Positions 1-9,866 of a stretch of 64,000 bases of DNA are shown one piece after another (the stretch's first letter is position 1; every line of letters starts with the position of its first letter). The notes under the pieces were generated by a model. The model searched no databases, was not told where the DNA came from, and was given only the letters and a program-made list of their open reading frames with translations. A program made the position numbers and the translations under genes. This DNA is from Enterococcus larvae (GTDB taxonomy: Bacteria > Bacillota > Bacilli > Lactobacillales > Enterococcaceae). The stretch is from contig NZ_JAEDXU010000014.1 of NCBI RefSeq assembly GCF_017830045.1, positions 27,015 to 91,014 of the forward strand. The letters are read 5' to 3'.

Positions 1-849
1 GCAGTACTGCGCTATGGTAATTGGAATAAAGTCGTAGGCTTATGTAATATTCCGGTAAATGCTGTTGTGGAAGAATCTAAAATCCTTGGGGAAGAAACCA
101 AAAATCTGTTTTTCCATTTTGCAGGAATCAACCATTTGCATTGGCATACTGTAACGGATGCAGCTGGCAACAACCGTACTGACGAGCTGATAGAAAAGAT
201 GTATGGAAGCGGAGATGCGAAGTCTATCGTAGCAAATATCAAGGATAATGATCTGATTTTTGAACAAGTTGAGAATCTTCATATGGTTCCTTGCCCATAC
301 CACAATTACTATTATTATACGGATAAAATGCTTGCTGAAGAGCTGGAAGACTTCAAAAACCATGGAACTCGTGCTGAACGAGTGAAGGTAATTGAAAAAG
401 AATTATTTGAACTTTATAAAGATCCAAAACTCGATTATAAACCAAAACAGCTGGCAGAAAGAGGCGGCGCGAGATATAGCGATGCTGCCTGTGAAACTAT
501 TACTTCTATATATAACGATAAACATACCATTATGACTGTCAGCACAAAAAATAATGGGACTATCACGGACTTGCCTGAGGATTCAGCAGTTGAAGTAACC
601 TGCATGCTGACAGGACAGGGACCCATTCCTTATAATTTCGGAAAGTTTGAAGCGAAGGAGCGCGGCTTGCTTCAATTAATGAAGGCTATGGAAGAACTTA
701 CAATTGAGGCAGCTGTTTCAGGAGATAGAGGAACCCTGCTTCAAGCCTTTACAATGAATCCTCTGATTACAAGTGGCGATGTTGCCAAAACGGTCATGGA
801 GGAGCTGTTAGAGGCGCATAAAGAGCATCTTCCTAATTTCTTTAGATGA
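1..849 (+). CDS. 6-phospho-beta-glucosidase, GH4 family (3' part only)
   Basis: The reading frame is open from base 1, so the gene begins upstream; the GTG at 67 is internal. The visible 282 residues match the C-terminal part of GH4 NAD- and metal-dependent glycosidases: a VGLCNIP segment followed by HFAGINHLHW, which holds the family's conserved histidines, then a TGQGPIPYNFG segment near residue 190 of the visible part. The family hydrolyses 6-phospho-beta-glucosides such as cellobiose-6-phosphate delivered by a PTS, by a redox-assisted elimination in the cytoplasm. The usual length is about 440 residues, so roughly the first third is missing. A strong terminator follows directly, so this ends its operon. 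6-phospho-alpha-glucosidase is the main alternative GH4 activity; the beta call rests on overall resemblance. Confidence 0.85.
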   Translation, partial: AVLRYGNWNKVVGLCNIPVNAVVEESKILGEETKNLFFHFAGINHLHWHTVTDAAGNNRTDELIEKMYGSGDAKSIVANIKDNDLIFEQVENLHMVPCPYHNYYYYTDKMLAEELEDFKNHGTRAERVKVIEKELFELYKDPKLDYKPKQLAERGGARYSDAACETITSIYNDKHTIMTVSTKNNGTITDLPEDSAVEVTCMLTGQGPIPYNFGKFEAKERGLLQLMKAMEELTIEAAVSGDRGTLLQAFTMNPLITSGDVAKTVMEELLEAHKEHLPNFFR

Positions 850-853
850 TTTC

Positions 854-901
854 AAAGAAGCATTACCTAATTACTATCTAGTGATTGGGTGATGCTCTTT
901 C
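854..901 (+). terminator. Rho-independent terminator after the GH4 gene
   Basis: Arms at 860-874 and 881-895 pair over 15 bases, using several G-U pairs, around a 6-base loop. An AAAG/CTTT extension and a T-rich tail follow. It starts only a few bases after the GH4 stop codon. Confidence 0.85.
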
Positions 902-1243
902 ATTCTTTTAGGATGAAAATGAAATTATTGGTATACATATAAAATGAATGAAGAAAAAGGATTTTTATTTTCGGAATACCTAAAATTGTTATAGTGAAAA
1001 ATGAAAACACTTCAAAAACACGGTGTGCAAAATAGAGATAATTATTATTGAGCTTAAAATTTATAGAGATAGATTATTTTGGTAAATAAAGAGTGATTGA
1101 CGGAGAAGAAAATGATGGATAGTTGAATTTTTTTCAAAAAAAAGGAACAAGCTTTTTATTATAGGAAGAAAAAACATCTGCCGCTTTTTTACTTACCTAT
1201 ATAAATAGAAGAAAATCAATAGAAGTATAAATATATCAACAAA
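902..1243. other. Very AT-rich intergenic stretch without a gene
   Basis: No credible gene was found on either strand. It lies between the GH4 terminator and the glycogen promoter. Only very short ORFs occur. It probably holds upstream regulatory sequence for the glycogen operon, but I see no clear motif. Confidence 0.5.
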
Positions 1244-1266
1244 TGTAATCGCTTTCATGGTAAAAT
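1244..1266 (+). promoter_or_regulatory. Glycogen operon promoter with cre box
   Basis: TGTAATCGCTTTCA at 1244-1257 matches the CcpA cre consensus TGNAANCGNTNNCA at every fixed position. It abuts an extended -10 element TGGTAAAAT at 1258-1266, so the cre occupies the -35 region. CcpA binding there would be expected to repress by occlusion. No good -35 hexamer is present, as is usual for extended -10 promoters. About 150 bases of leader follow, with a small hairpin near 1312-1333. Confidence 0.65.
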
Positions 1267-1417
1267 GAGATATAGGATTGTTCTATCCTTAAATAACGGA
1301 TTCATCCCATTAGCACACATATTTAAATGTGCGTAAATATGCCTTATTTATGCATAATTATCATTCTTTCTTTATAATCAAGTAGAGTAAGAAAATCAAA
1401 ATTGGAGGAGGTTGGGA

Positions 1418-3343
1418 ATGAGCGAATTGGATAAGCCGGAGCAGATGGAAGACAATGATGAACAAGTCTGTCGTTTTCTTACCGGAGAAAATTTTTATAG
1501 TCAGCATTATTTTGGGTTTCATAAGATTCTAAGAAATGGTCTATCTGAATATGTGTTTCGAGTATGGGCACCAAATGCTGAACAGGTATGGCTTGTTGGT
1601 GACTTTAATGACTGGACTGATTCTCTGCCAATGTCGAAGCTTGAAGAGTGGGGTGTTTGGGAGATATATACCGAATTGCCTGCTGAGGGAGATTTTTACA
1701 AATTCAAAGTTCGTCAGTCAGGAGGAAGAGAAGTATTTAAGATCGATCCTTATGCCATTGCTTTTGAAGAACGGCCGGGAGATGCAGCTGTTATTCATAC
1801 GATCCCAGATAAAAGCTGGAAGGATGGTTTATGGCAGGGACGTAAAAAACGTTCCGATTATTTTAAACGTCCGATGAACATTTATGAAGTGCATGCCAGT
1901 TCATGGAAACATAAGGCGGATGGAACACCCTACACGTTCAAATCATTGAAAAAAGAACTGATTTCTTATGTTAAAGAGATGGGCTACACTCATATTGAGT
2001 TCATGCCTTTGATGGAGCATCCTTTAGGGATGTCATGGGGATATCAGTTGATTGGCTATTTTGCATTGAGCTCCTATTATGGTACACCAGAGGAATTTCA
2101 GCAGTTCGTGGAAGAATGTCATCTAAATAATATTGGTGTTTTAGTCGATTGGGTACCGGGACATTTTTGTATCAATGACGACACCTTGCCTTATTATGAT
2201 GGAACACCGCAGTTTGAGTACGAGGACCCGGATCGGGCGAAAAATGTTCGTTGGGGTTCTTTAAATTTTGATTTAGGTAAGCCGCAGGTTCAAAGCTTTT
2301 TGATTTCCAGTGCGCTTTTTTGGCTTGATTTTTATCATCTGGACGGCATTCGTGTAGATGCAGTTTCAAATATGCTTTACAGAGATTACGATGAAGGCGC
2401 ATGGCTGCCAAATCATGAAGGGGGCAACCGGAATTTTGAAGGTTATTATTTTTTGCAAAAGCTTAATGCAGTAATCAAACTGGCGCACCCTAAAGCAATC
2501 ATGATTGCAGAAGAAAGCTCATCAGAGACGAAGATCACTGGTTTGATTGAAACAGGGGCATTGGGATTTGATTACAAATGGAATATGGGCTGGATGAATG
2601 ACACGCTTCGATTTTACGAGATGGACCCTGTCTTTCGAAAAGATCATTTCAATTTATTGACTTTTTCCTTTATGTATATGATGGATGAAAGTTTTATTTT
2701 GCCTCTGTCTCATGATGAAGTGGTACATGGGAAGAAGAGTTTGATGCATAAGATGTGGGGGGATCGCTATAAGCAGTTCGCTCAGTTAAGGAATCTATAC
2801 GTATACATGATGGCACACCCTGGTAAAAAACTGTTATTCATGGGGAGCGAATGGGGGCAATTTTTAGAGTGGAAGTATGATGAAGGACTTGAATGGCGGG
2901 ATCTACAGGATGATATGAACAGTAAAATGCAGCACTTTACTCGCGTGCTGAATGCACTTTATAAGGAGCAAGGAGCACTTTGGGAACAGGACAACAGCTA
3001 CGATACGATTGAGATCATTGATGCGGATAATAGTCAGGAAACAGTTCTTAGCTTGATACGTAAAGGAAAGAAGAAAAAGGATTTTCTGATCATTGTCTTG
3101 AATATGACTCCAGTCGAACGTCAGGATTTTCAAATTGGTGTTCCTTATGAAGGGGTGTATGAAGAAATTTTAAATACTGAAATGAAGGAATTCGGGGGGA
3201 CTTGGAAGAATGGGAACCCACCTGCAGTTGCTGAACCGGAAACCTTTAAGCAATTTGGCTATCGAATCAAAACCATTGTACCGGCATTAGGTGCAGTTAT
3301 CTTGAAGCCGAAGGAGATCGTCGTACCAAAAAAACGAAGATAG
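1418..3343 (+). CDS. glgB: 1,4-alpha-glucan branching enzyme
   Basis: GlgB transfers alpha-1,4-glucan segments to form alpha-1,6 branches in glycogen. The product is 641 aa, typical for the family. An N-terminal CBM48-like module (about 35-120) is followed by a GH13 barrel. The catalytic nucleophile is Asp314 in [10 protein letters not shown], the acid/base is Glu365 in MIAEESS, and the transition-state Asp433 lies in [10 protein letters not shown]. The ATG at 1418 is chosen because GGAGGAGG at 1404-1411 sits 6 bases upstream; a TTG at 1412 overlaps that site. It is the first gene of the glycogen operon, behind a cre-controlled promoter. Family assignment is secure. Confidence 0.96.
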   Translation: MSELDKPEQMEDNDEQVCRFLTGENFYSQHYFGFHKILRNGLSEYVFRVWAPNAEQVWLVGDFNDWTDSLPMSKLEEWGVWEIYTELPAEGDFYKFKVRQSGGREVFKIDPYAIAFEERPGDAAVIHTIPDKSWKDGLWQGRKKRSDYFKRPMNIYEVHASSWKHKADGTPYTFKSLKKELISYVKEMGYTHIEFMPLMEHPLGMSWGYQLIGYFALSSYYGTPEEFQQFVEECHLNNIGVLVDWVPGHFCINDDTLPYYDGTPQFEYEDPDRAKNVRWGSLNFDLGKPQVQSFLISSALFWLDFYHLDGIRVDAVSNMLYRDYDEGAWLPNHEGGNRNFEGYYFLQKLNAVIKLAHPKAIMIAEESSSETKITGLIETGALGFDYKWNMGWMNDTLRFYEMDPVFRKDHFNLLTFSFMYMMDESFILPLSHDEVVHGKKSLMHKMWGDRYKQFAQLRNLYVYMMAHPGKKLLFMGSEWGQFLEWKYDEGLEWRDLQDDMNSKMQHFTRVLNALYKEQGALWEQDNSYDTIEIIDADNSQETVLSLIRKGKKKKDFLIIVLNMTPVERQDFQIGVPYEGVYEEILNTEMKEFGGTWKNGNPPAVAEPETFKQFGYRIKTIVPALGAVILKPKEIVVPKKRR

Positions 3344-3445
3344 TGTTTTGTCGACTGAAAGAAAGCTTCAGTTTTCTGATCAAGGTGGACAGTTTATAGT
3401 GCTATATAGCTTTTGAGGATGAAAGGAGGTAGGGTGGATTTATTC

Positions 3446-3472
3446 ATGTTCACCTGTACGAGAGATGAATAA
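3446..3472 (+). CDS. Putative 8-aa leader peptide overlapping glgC start
   Basis: A tiny ORF (MFTCTRDE) begins at ATG 3446, after AAAGGAGGT at 3422-3430 and a second purine run near 3432-3438. Its last codons and TAA overlap the first codons of glgC in another frame. The glgC ATG at 3465 has no good ribosome site of its own, while the strong site lies about 35 bases upstream. I infer that ribosomes load on the mini-ORF and re-initiate at glgC. There is no proof of translation. Confidence 0.35.
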   Translation: MFTCTRDE

Positions 3473-4607
3473 CGAAATGTTAGCAATGATTTTAGCCGGA
3501 GGGCAAGGAACAAGATTGGGGAAACTAACTAAAAACATCGCCAAGCCCGCTGTACCGTTTGGCGGAAGATACCGTATCATCGATTTTACCTTAAGTAATT
3601 GCGTTAACTCCGGTATTACAGATGTTGGGGTAGTCACTCAATATCAACCCTTAGCATTGAACAGTCACATCGGTAATGGTGCAAGCTGGGGGTTGGACGG
3701 AATCAATTCAGGTTTGACTATTTTGCAGCCGTACTCAAGCTCAGATGGTGAAAAATGGTTTCAAGGAACAGCTCATGCTATCTATCAGAATATCGCCTAC
3801 ATCAATCAGAAGAATCCTCAATATGTCCTGATTCTATCTGGGGATCATATTTACAAAATGAACTATGAAGCAATGCTGGAAGAGCATAAGAGTAATAATG
3901 CTTCTTTAACAGTTGCGGTTATTGAGGTGCCAATCAAAGAAGCTTCACGCTTTGGTATCATGAACACCGACGAAAACGACCGGATCATTGAATTCGAGGA
4001 GAAGCCGGACGAGCCCAAAAATAACCTGGCATCAATGGGAATCTATATCTTCAACTGGGATCGTCTGAAAGAGATATTGACAAACAGTCATTCAAAAGAC
4101 AGCCAGATGCTGGATTTCGGAAAAAATGTGATTCCCTCTTACCTTGATTCCGGAGAAAATGTGTATGCCCATCGTTTTAGCGGCTATTGGAAGGATGTTG
4201 GAACGATTGATTCACTTTGGGAAGCCAACATGGAGTTCATTGATCCTGATAATGAATTCAATATCCGTGACTTGTCTTGGCGTATATTTTCCAAAAATAC
4301 CAGTTCTCCACCTCATTTCTTAACAGAAACAGCGTCCGTAGAGAACTCGTTGATCGTAGACGGCTGCTATGTTGCTGGAACAATCAGCAATAGTATTCTG
4401 TCGACTGATGTTCAGGTAAAAGGAGGCAGTAAAATAGAAAACAGTATTATTATGCCTAGAGCTAAAATTGGGGAGAATGTTTTGATAAAAAATGCAATCA
4501 TCGGTGAGGATGCGGTAATTGGTGATAATGCAGTCGTTTATGATGAGGATGAGATAGTAGTGGTTGGTTATTCTGAAGTAATTGGGGTGAAAAGCGATGA
4601 AGACTAA
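3465..4607 (+). CDS. glgC: Glucose-1-phosphate adenylyltransferase, catalytic-type subunit
   Basis: GlgC makes ADP-glucose from glucose-1-phosphate and ATP, the committed step of bacterial glycogen synthesis. The 380-aa protein has the nucleotidyltransferase signature AGGQGTRL at about residues 11-18, the sugar-binding [15 protein letters not shown] segment, and a C-terminal left-handed beta-helix of hexapeptide repeats from about 285 on. Start at ATG 3465 ([13 protein letters not shown]) fits homologues, although the nearest strong ribosome site is too far upstream and an 8-codon ORF overlaps it. The end overlaps glgD by 11 bases, which indicates translational coupling. In Firmicutes GlgC works with GlgD as a hetero-oligomer. 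Confidence 0.95.
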   Translation: MNNEMLAMILAGGQGTRLGKLTKNIAKPAVPFGGRYRIIDFTLSNCVNSGITDVGVVTQYQPLALNSHIGNGASWGLDGINSGLTILQPYSSSDGEKWFQGTAHAIYQNIAYINQKNPQYVLILSGDHIYKMNYEAMLEEHKSNNASLTVAVIEVPIKEASRFGIMNTDENDRIIEFEEKPDEPKNNLASMGIYIFNWDRLKEILTNSHSKDSQMLDFGKNVIPSYLDSGENVYAHRFSGYWKDVGTIDSLWEANMEFIDPDNEFNIRDLSWRIFSKNTSSPPHFLTETASVENSLIVDGCYVAGTISNSILSTDVQVKGGSKIENSIIMPRAKIGENVLIKNAIIGEDAVIGDNAVVYDEDEIVVVGYSEVIGVKSDED

Positions 4608-5751
4608 TAGAATGTGTGCAATTATTGGCAATATAGAGAGATTTGAAGAACTGATGCCTTTGATTGAAAAACGACCGTTAGCTACCCTTCCGTTTGATTG
4701 TAAATACCGATTGATCGATTTTCAATTGTCGAGTTTGGTCAATGCAAATATTGATCGTCTTTTCATGGTGTTTAACGAAGGAGAAACCCAGTCGGTGTTC
4801 GATCATATTGGGGGAGGAAAGGAATGGGATCTGGATTCATTGAAAAATCGCTTTTTCACTTATTTTTATCAGGACTTTATTAAGCGAAAAGCTGAGGGAA
4901 AACTATATTACAGTTCCTTGATCGATTATTTACAGAAATCTAAGTCAGAGTACACGGCATTCATGGGTAGTCGGATGCTTTGCAATTTGGATTTAAGAGC
5001 TATTTTGAAAATTCATCAGGCGCAGCAGAATGATATGACGGTTGTCTATAAGCGAGTGGATAAGACAAGTGTTTGCTCTGCGGATATGCTGCTGAATATC
5101 AATGAGGAAGGCAGCGTAACAGGTACGCATTCATTACAAGATAGTGATGCGGAAACAGAGAAGGTCGCCTTGAGTATGGAGGGCTATATCATTCAAACGG
5201 ATTGGCTGATTGAAAAATTAGAATGGGCTCAGGAAAACGATGGTTCGCCAAGCTTAGTAGATTTCATGAAGGAACAATTTGGACAAGCAAAATGCTCGAC
5301 TTATGAGTATACGGGCTATCTCAAAAATATTTATGATATCCAGTCTTACTATAAGGCAAATATGGATATGCTGGACCCGCAGAAATTCAATGCGCTGATG
5401 TATTCAAATCAAAAAATTTATACGAAATTAAAGAATGAGGTGCCTACGTATTATTCTGCAACCTCTCATGTGAAAAATAGTCAGTTCGCAACAGGCTGTG
5501 TTGTGCAGGGGACGGTAGAGAATTCACTGGTTTCTCGGAGAACGAAGATTGCTGAAGGGGCTGTAGTAAAGCATTCAATCATCAATGCAAGTGCTAAAAT
5601 CGCCTCTGATGCCCAAGTTGAATATGCTATACTGGACAAAGGTGTAGTTGTTGATCCAGGCGTTCAGATCAAAGGAACACCAGAAGAGATTGTCGTGATT
5701 CGAAAAGGAGCGCACGTCACTAGTGATGTATTTGGAGGAGAAGGGAAATGA
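4597..5751 (+). CDS. glgD: Glucose-1-phosphate adenylyltransferase, regulatory-type subunit
   Basis: This 384-aa GlgC paralogue is the GlgD type found in Firmicutes, which stimulates GlgC but is itself nearly inactive in studied species. The N-terminal nucleotide loop is degenerate: where GlgC has GGQGTRLG, this protein reads [11 protein letters not shown], so the GxGxR phosphate-binding signature is lost. The following [20 protein letters not shown] block remains recognisable, as do the C-terminal hexapeptide repeats. The ATG at 4597 overlaps the end of glgC by 11 bases, and the stop overlaps glgA by 4 bases. The missing loop is seen directly; the regulatory role is from family knowledge. 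Confidence 0.94.
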   Translation: MKTNRMCAIIGNIERFEELMPLIEKRPLATLPFDCKYRLIDFQLSSLVNANIDRLFMVFNEGETQSVFDHIGGGKEWDLDSLKNRFFTYFYQDFIKRKAEGKLYYSSLIDYLQKSKSEYTAFMGSRMLCNLDLRAILKIHQAQQNDMTVVYKRVDKTSVCSADMLLNINEEGSVTGTHSLQDSDAETEKVALSMEGYIIQTDWLIEKLEWAQENDGSPSLVDFMKEQFGQAKCSTYEYTGYLKNIYDIQSYYKANMDMLDPQKFNALMYSNQKIYTKLKNEVPTYYSATSHVKNSQFATGCVVQGTVENSLVSRRTKIAEGAVVKHSIINASAKIASDAQVEYAILDKGVVVDPGVQIKGTPEEIVVIRKGAHVTSDVFGGEGK

Positions 5752-7184
5752 ATATTTTATTCGCAGCAGCAGAATGTGCTCCGTTTTTCAAAACAGGAGG
5801 ATTGGGTGATGTAGCTGAGGCCTTGCCTAAAGAGTTGAAAAAGAAGGGTCTGGATATTCGAGTTGTCTTGCCGTATCACCAGCAAATGCCGCAAAAATAT
5901 CGGGATCGTTGTGAGGATGTGCTCCATTTCTATGTAGATGTTGGCTGGCGGCACCAGTATTGTGGTGTGAAAAAGCTGGAAATGGATGGAGTAATCTATT
6001 ACTTTATTGATAACGACTATTATTTTGGCCGAGAAGGCTTATATGGTTATTATGATGATGGTGAACGTTTTGCGTATTTTCAGCTGGCTGTGATTGAAAT
6101 GATGGAAAAGATTGATTTTGTTCCGGATATTCTCCATAGTAATGATTATCATACGGCGATGATCCCTTTTCTTATTCGAGAGAAATATCATTGGATTCAG
6201 GATTATCAAAAAATTGAAACCGTTCTGACTATCCATAATATTGAGTTTCAAGGTGTGTTTTCTGCAGATATTCTGCCGGATCTATTTGGAATGGGAAAAG
6301 AGCGTTACTTTGACGGCACCGTACGCTTTGATGATAATGTGAACTTTTTGAAGACAGGGATTTTGTATGCCGGTCGTGTCAACACGGTTAGTCCTTCCTA
6401 TGCACAGGAGATCCAGACCTCAGAGTTTGGAGCTGGTTTGGATGGTGTTCTACGGATGGAAAAGGATAAGCTGAATGGGATTCTAAATGGCATCAACTAT
6501 ACACTCAATGATCCTGAAACTGACCCGTTAATCCCAGCTAACTTTTCATTGGCTGATCTGACAGGCAAAGGAATCAATAAATCAGCGCTGCAAAAAGCGA
6601 TGGGCTTGCCTATAAAGGAAGATGTACCATTGTTTGCAGTTGTCAGTCGATTGACCCATCAAAAAGGGTTCCAGCTGATCATGGACGAGCTGGAATATAT
6701 GATGGATGGAGATATCCAACTAGTTGTCTTAGGAACAGGAGAAGCTGGATTTGAGCAGGGCTTTAGAGATTTTGCAGCACGTTTCCCTGAAAAGTGTTCA
6801 GTCAGCATATCCTTTAATGTCAAGCTGGCTCAGCTATTTTACGCAGGGGCAGATGTCTTCCTGATGCCGTCAGCGTTCGAGCCTTGTGGTTTGTCCCAAA
6901 TGATTTCGATGCGTTACGGTACATTGCCGATCGTACATGAAATCGGCGGATTGAAGGATACTGTGATTCCATATAATGAAGAGTCTGGAGAAGGAACAGG
7001 TTTTGGTTTCTATGAATTCCGCTCGTTTTATTTGATGGAAACGATCAAGCGAGCAGCGGCGTTATACAAAGAAAAACCATCTGTGTGGCAGCAGTTAGTC
7101 AAAGCTGCCATGGCGAAAGATTTTAGCTGGGAGCAGCCGGGGCAGGCCTACATTGAATTGTACCGATTGTTGATTGAAAAGTGA
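5748..7184 (+). CDS. glgA: Glycogen synthase (ADP-glucose type)
   Basis: A GT5 glycogen synthase of 478 aa that adds glucose from ADP-glucose to the non-reducing ends of alpha-1,4-glucan. The N-terminal KTGGLGDVAEALPK motif at about residues 15-28 binds the nucleotide sugar. The C-terminal GT-B domain carries PSAFEPCGLSQMISMRYG, with the conserved EPCGL acid pocket. The ATG overlaps the glgD stop codon (ATGA), so the two are translationally coupled. About 85 bases after the stop there is a strong terminator-like hairpin before glgP, which could lower expression of the downstream phosphorylase. Confidence 0.96.
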   Translation: MNILFAAAECAPFFKTGGLGDVAEALPKELKKKGLDIRVVLPYHQQMPQKYRDRCEDVLHFYVDVGWRHQYCGVKKLEMDGVIYYFIDNDYYFGREGLYGYYDDGERFAYFQLAVIEMMEKIDFVPDILHSNDYHTAMIPFLIREKYHWIQDYQKIETVLTIHNIEFQGVFSADILPDLFGMGKERYFDGTVRFDDNVNFLKTGILYAGRVNTVSPSYAQEIQTSEFGAGLDGVLRMEKDKLNGILNGINYTLNDPETDPLIPANFSLADLTGKGINKSALQKAMGLPIKEDVPLFAVVSRLTHQKGFQLIMDELEYMMDGDIQLVVLGTGEAGFEQGFRDFAARFPEKCSVSISFNVKLAQLFYAGADVFLMPSAFEPCGLSQMISMRYGTLPIVHEIGGLKDTVIPYNEESGEGTGFGFYEFRSFYLMETIKRAAALYKEKPSVWQQLVKAAMAKDFSWEQPGQAYIELYRLLIEK

Positions 7185-7268
7185 GTTTAAAATAAATTTT
7201 TCCGATTGTTTTATGATGGAATGATTTATGGCAAAGCTTGTGACCATCAATTTTCAGTGAAGATAGAT

Positions 7269-7310
7269 GAGGTTGAGACAACAGTTAAGTTGTCCCAGCC
7301 TCTGCTTTTT
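7269..7310 (+). terminator. Intra-operon terminator between glgA and glgP
   Basis: Arms at 7269-7282 and 7289-7302 form a 14-bp stem (with two G-U pairs) around a 6-base loop, followed by TGCTTTTT. I infer partial termination, because glgP continues in the same direction and no clear new promoter is visible in the 30 bases that remain before it. Confidence 0.75.
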
Positions 7311-7340
7311 AAAACCGATAAGAAGGGGATTTAGTTACTA

Positions 7341-9740
7341 ATGAGGATTACGAAAGAGCAGTTTAAAACCGATTTTAGGCAACGTGTGCAGGAAAAGTTC
7401 ACAAATGAAGTCGAAGAAGCGTCAAATGGCGAACTCTTTGCTTCATTGGGGGCTGTGATTCAAGCCTATTATTCCGATGAATGGAAGGAAACAAGAAAGG
7501 CGACACGAGACGACAAATGTAAGCAGGCCTATTATTTTTCTATTGAGTTTTTACCAGGTAGAATGTTGAAAAGTAATCTACTTAATATGGGGCTGCTGGA
7601 CATCGTTCGCGACAGCTTGAAGGAGCTTGACATTGATTTGGAAGAGCTTTGCAAAATCGAAAAGGATATGGCTTTAGGAAACGGCGGTTTAGGAAGACTT
7701 GCTTCTTGCTTTATGGATTCGATTGCTTCCAGCAGTCTGCCGGGAAACGGCAATGGGATTCGATATGATTATGGATTGTTCAAGCAGAAATTTGTAGACG
7801 GCAATCAAGTGGAGCTGCCGGACGAATGGCTTCGAGAAGGTAATGTTTGGGAGGTTCGCAAGGCCAGCAAGGCGGTCAATGTTAATTATGGCGGGCATGT
7901 CTACCTAAAAGAAGATGAAGCAGGTCGCTTGAAGCCTGTTTATGAAAATCAACAAGTATTGCGGGCAGTTCCTTATGATACGGGGATGGTAGGTTTTCAA
8001 AATGATATGGTAAACACCTTGCGTTTATGGTCAGCTGAGATTCCTGATTTTGAAGAAAGCAATTATCGGAGTATTGAGGAACGACGCGATTTTCGTGATT
8101 TAACTTCTGTACTTTATCCAGATGATTCGAACTATGAAGGCCGTCTGATGCGTCTGGTACAGGAATATTTCTTTGTTTCAGCAGGAATCCAAAGCATCAT
8201 TCGCTCCCATAAAAAGAGCGGTCTTGCAATGAAGGATTTAGCAGAATATATAGCGATCCATATCAATGATACACATCCCGCACTTTGTGTTCCTGAGCTG
8301 ATGCGGTTATTGATTGACGAAGAAAATTTGAGCTGGGAAAAGGCATGGGATATCACAGTAAAAACAATGAGCTATACAAACCACACGATCATGGCAGAAG
8401 CTCTCGAAAAATGGCCAGTATTCATGTTGCAGGAAGTTGTTCCGAGAATATTCCAGATCATTGAAGAAATTGATCGTCGGTTTGTAGCAGAAATGACTTC
8501 GTTGGTGGATCAAGAGGTCATCGAACGGACAAGGATCATCAAAGACAATCAGGTTCATATGGCTCATTTGGCGATTATCGGCAGTCACAGTACCAATGGT
8601 GTTGCGAAGCTGCATTCTGATTTGCTGAAAGGTATCGTCCTTCATGATTTTTACGTGCTCTATCCGGAACGTTTCAATAATAAAACCAATGGGATTGCTC
8701 AGCGACGCTGGCTTCAATTGGCTAATGAGCCGCTGGCTGGATTTTTGGATCAAACGATTGGAACCTCATGGCGGAAAGAAGCGAATGATTTACACTTATT
8801 AATGAATTATAAGAATGATTCAACTGTCCTCCAAACATTGGCAGATACAAAGCGCTTGAATAAGGTACGGTTGGCACAGTATATTTTAGAAACGACTGGG
8901 ATTGAGGTATCCCCGGATGCCATTTTTGATGTTCAAATCAAACGACTCCATGCATACAAGCGTCAGCTATTGAATTTACTTCATATTTTGAAGCTGTATT
9001 TTGATTTGAAGGCTGATCCGAATGCAGATATCTATCCACGAGTATTCATTTTTGGTGCTAAAGCAGCACCGAGCTATACCTATGCTAAATACGTGATCAA
9101 GTGCATCAATGAAGCAGCCGATTTGATCAATCACGACGAAGAAATTCAAGGGAAGTTAAAAATAGTCTTTCTGGAAAACTATAATGTTTCTTTAGCTGAA
9201 ATGATAATTCCCGCTGCCGATGTAAGTGAACAGATTTCTTTAGCCTCCAAAGAAGCTTCAGGAACCAGCAACATGAAGCTGATGCTCAACGGAGCTGTGA
9301 CAATTGCGACATTAGATGGAGCAAATATAGAAATTCGAGATGTCGTTGGTGATGAAAATATTGTGATATTTGGCTTGACAGAGGAAGAGGTTTATCATTA
9401 CTATGAAACACAAAACTATCAGGCAATCAAAATCTATGAAACGGATTCAGAGCTTCAACGGATATTGAATGCATTTATTGATGGAACGATTCCTAATATT
9501 CAGGTTGAAGGACAAGAAATTTTTGATTCCCTGATTCGATATAATGATGAATACTTTACCTTACGCGACTACCATTCTTACGTTGAAGCACAAGAGAAAA
9601 TCGAGCGCCTTTATCGTGATAAGAAACGCTGGCAGCAAATCAGCTTGATCAATACTGCAGAAGCAGGTCACTTTTCTTCTGATTACACAGTTCGACGCTA
9701 TGCAGAAGAAATTTGGCAGATTGAACCAGTTAAAGGATAA
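7341..9740 (+). CDS. glgP: Glycogen phosphorylase
   Basis: GlgP (GT35, 799 aa) phosphorolyses alpha-1,4-glucan to glucose-1-phosphate using pyridoxal phosphate. The cofactor lysine is Lys646 in SGTSNMKLMLNG. Other family blocks are GNGGLGRLASCFMDS near residue 113 and the RIHAYKRQLLN-like RLHAYKRQLLN segment near 535. The length is standard. It lies 156 bases after glgA, beyond a terminator-like hairpin, so synthesis and breakdown genes may be expressed at different levels from one transcript. The ATG at 7341 follows AGAAGGGGAT at 7320-7329. Confidence 0.96.
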   Translation: MRITKEQFKTDFRQRVQEKFTNEVEEASNGELFASLGAVIQAYYSDEWKETRKATRDDKCKQAYYFSIEFLPGRMLKSNLLNMGLLDIVRDSLKELDIDLEELCKIEKDMALGNGGLGRLASCFMDSIASSSLPGNGNGIRYDYGLFKQKFVDGNQVELPDEWLREGNVWEVRKASKAVNVNYGGHVYLKEDEAGRLKPVYENQQVLRAVPYDTGMVGFQNDMVNTLRLWSAEIPDFEESNYRSIEERRDFRDLTSVLYPDDSNYEGRLMRLVQEYFFVSAGIQSIIRSHKKSGLAMKDLAEYIAIHINDTHPALCVPELMRLLIDEENLSWEKAWDITVKTMSYTNHTIMAEALEKWPVFMLQEVVPRIFQIIEEIDRRFVAEMTSLVDQEVIERTRIIKDNQVHMAHLAIIGSHSTNGVAKLHSDLLKGIVLHDFYVLYPERFNNKTNGIAQRRWLQLANEPLAGFLDQTIGTSWRKEANDLHLLMNYKNDSTVLQTLADTKRLNKVRLAQYILETTGIEVSPDAIFDVQIKRLHAYKRQLLNLLHILKLYFDLKADPNADIYPRVFIFGAKAAPSYTYAKYVIKCINEAADLINHDEEIQGKLKIVFLENYNVSLAEMIIPAADVSEQISLASKEASGTSNMKLMLNGAVTIATLDGANIEIRDVVGDENIVIFGLTEEEVYHYYETQNYQAIKIYETDSELQRILNAFIDGTIPNIQVEGQEIFDSLIRYNDEYFTLRDYHSYVEAQEKIERLYRDKKRWQQISLINTAEAGHFSSDYTVRRYAEEIWQIEPVKG

Positions 9741-9757
9741 AAGAAAAAACGATATAG

Positions 9758-9843
9758 ATCCTGTAAAAGAGTCTGTGAACAAAGGCAGATTTCTGTCTAA
9801 GCATAGAAAGAATGAAGCATTTAAAAATTCACTTTTACAGGAT
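9758..9843 (+). repeat. Long-range inverted repeat between glgP and the GH13 gene
   Basis: A perfect 12-base inverted repeat (ATCCTGTAAAAG at 9758-9769, CTTTTACAGGAT at 9832-9843) encloses 62 bases and nearly fills the 126-base gap. A secondary GTGAA/TTCAC pairing extends it inward. The right arm ends 11 bases before the AGGAG ribosome site. It may be an mRNA processing or folding element, or a protein-binding dyad; the sequence does not decide. Confidence 0.45.
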
Positions 9844-9866
9844 TTATATACTATAGGAGAAGTACG

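Noticed and set aside
1312..1333. Hairpin in the glgB leader as an attenuator
   Set aside because: The stem is short and AT-rich with no T-run, so I kept it only as a remark on the promoter.
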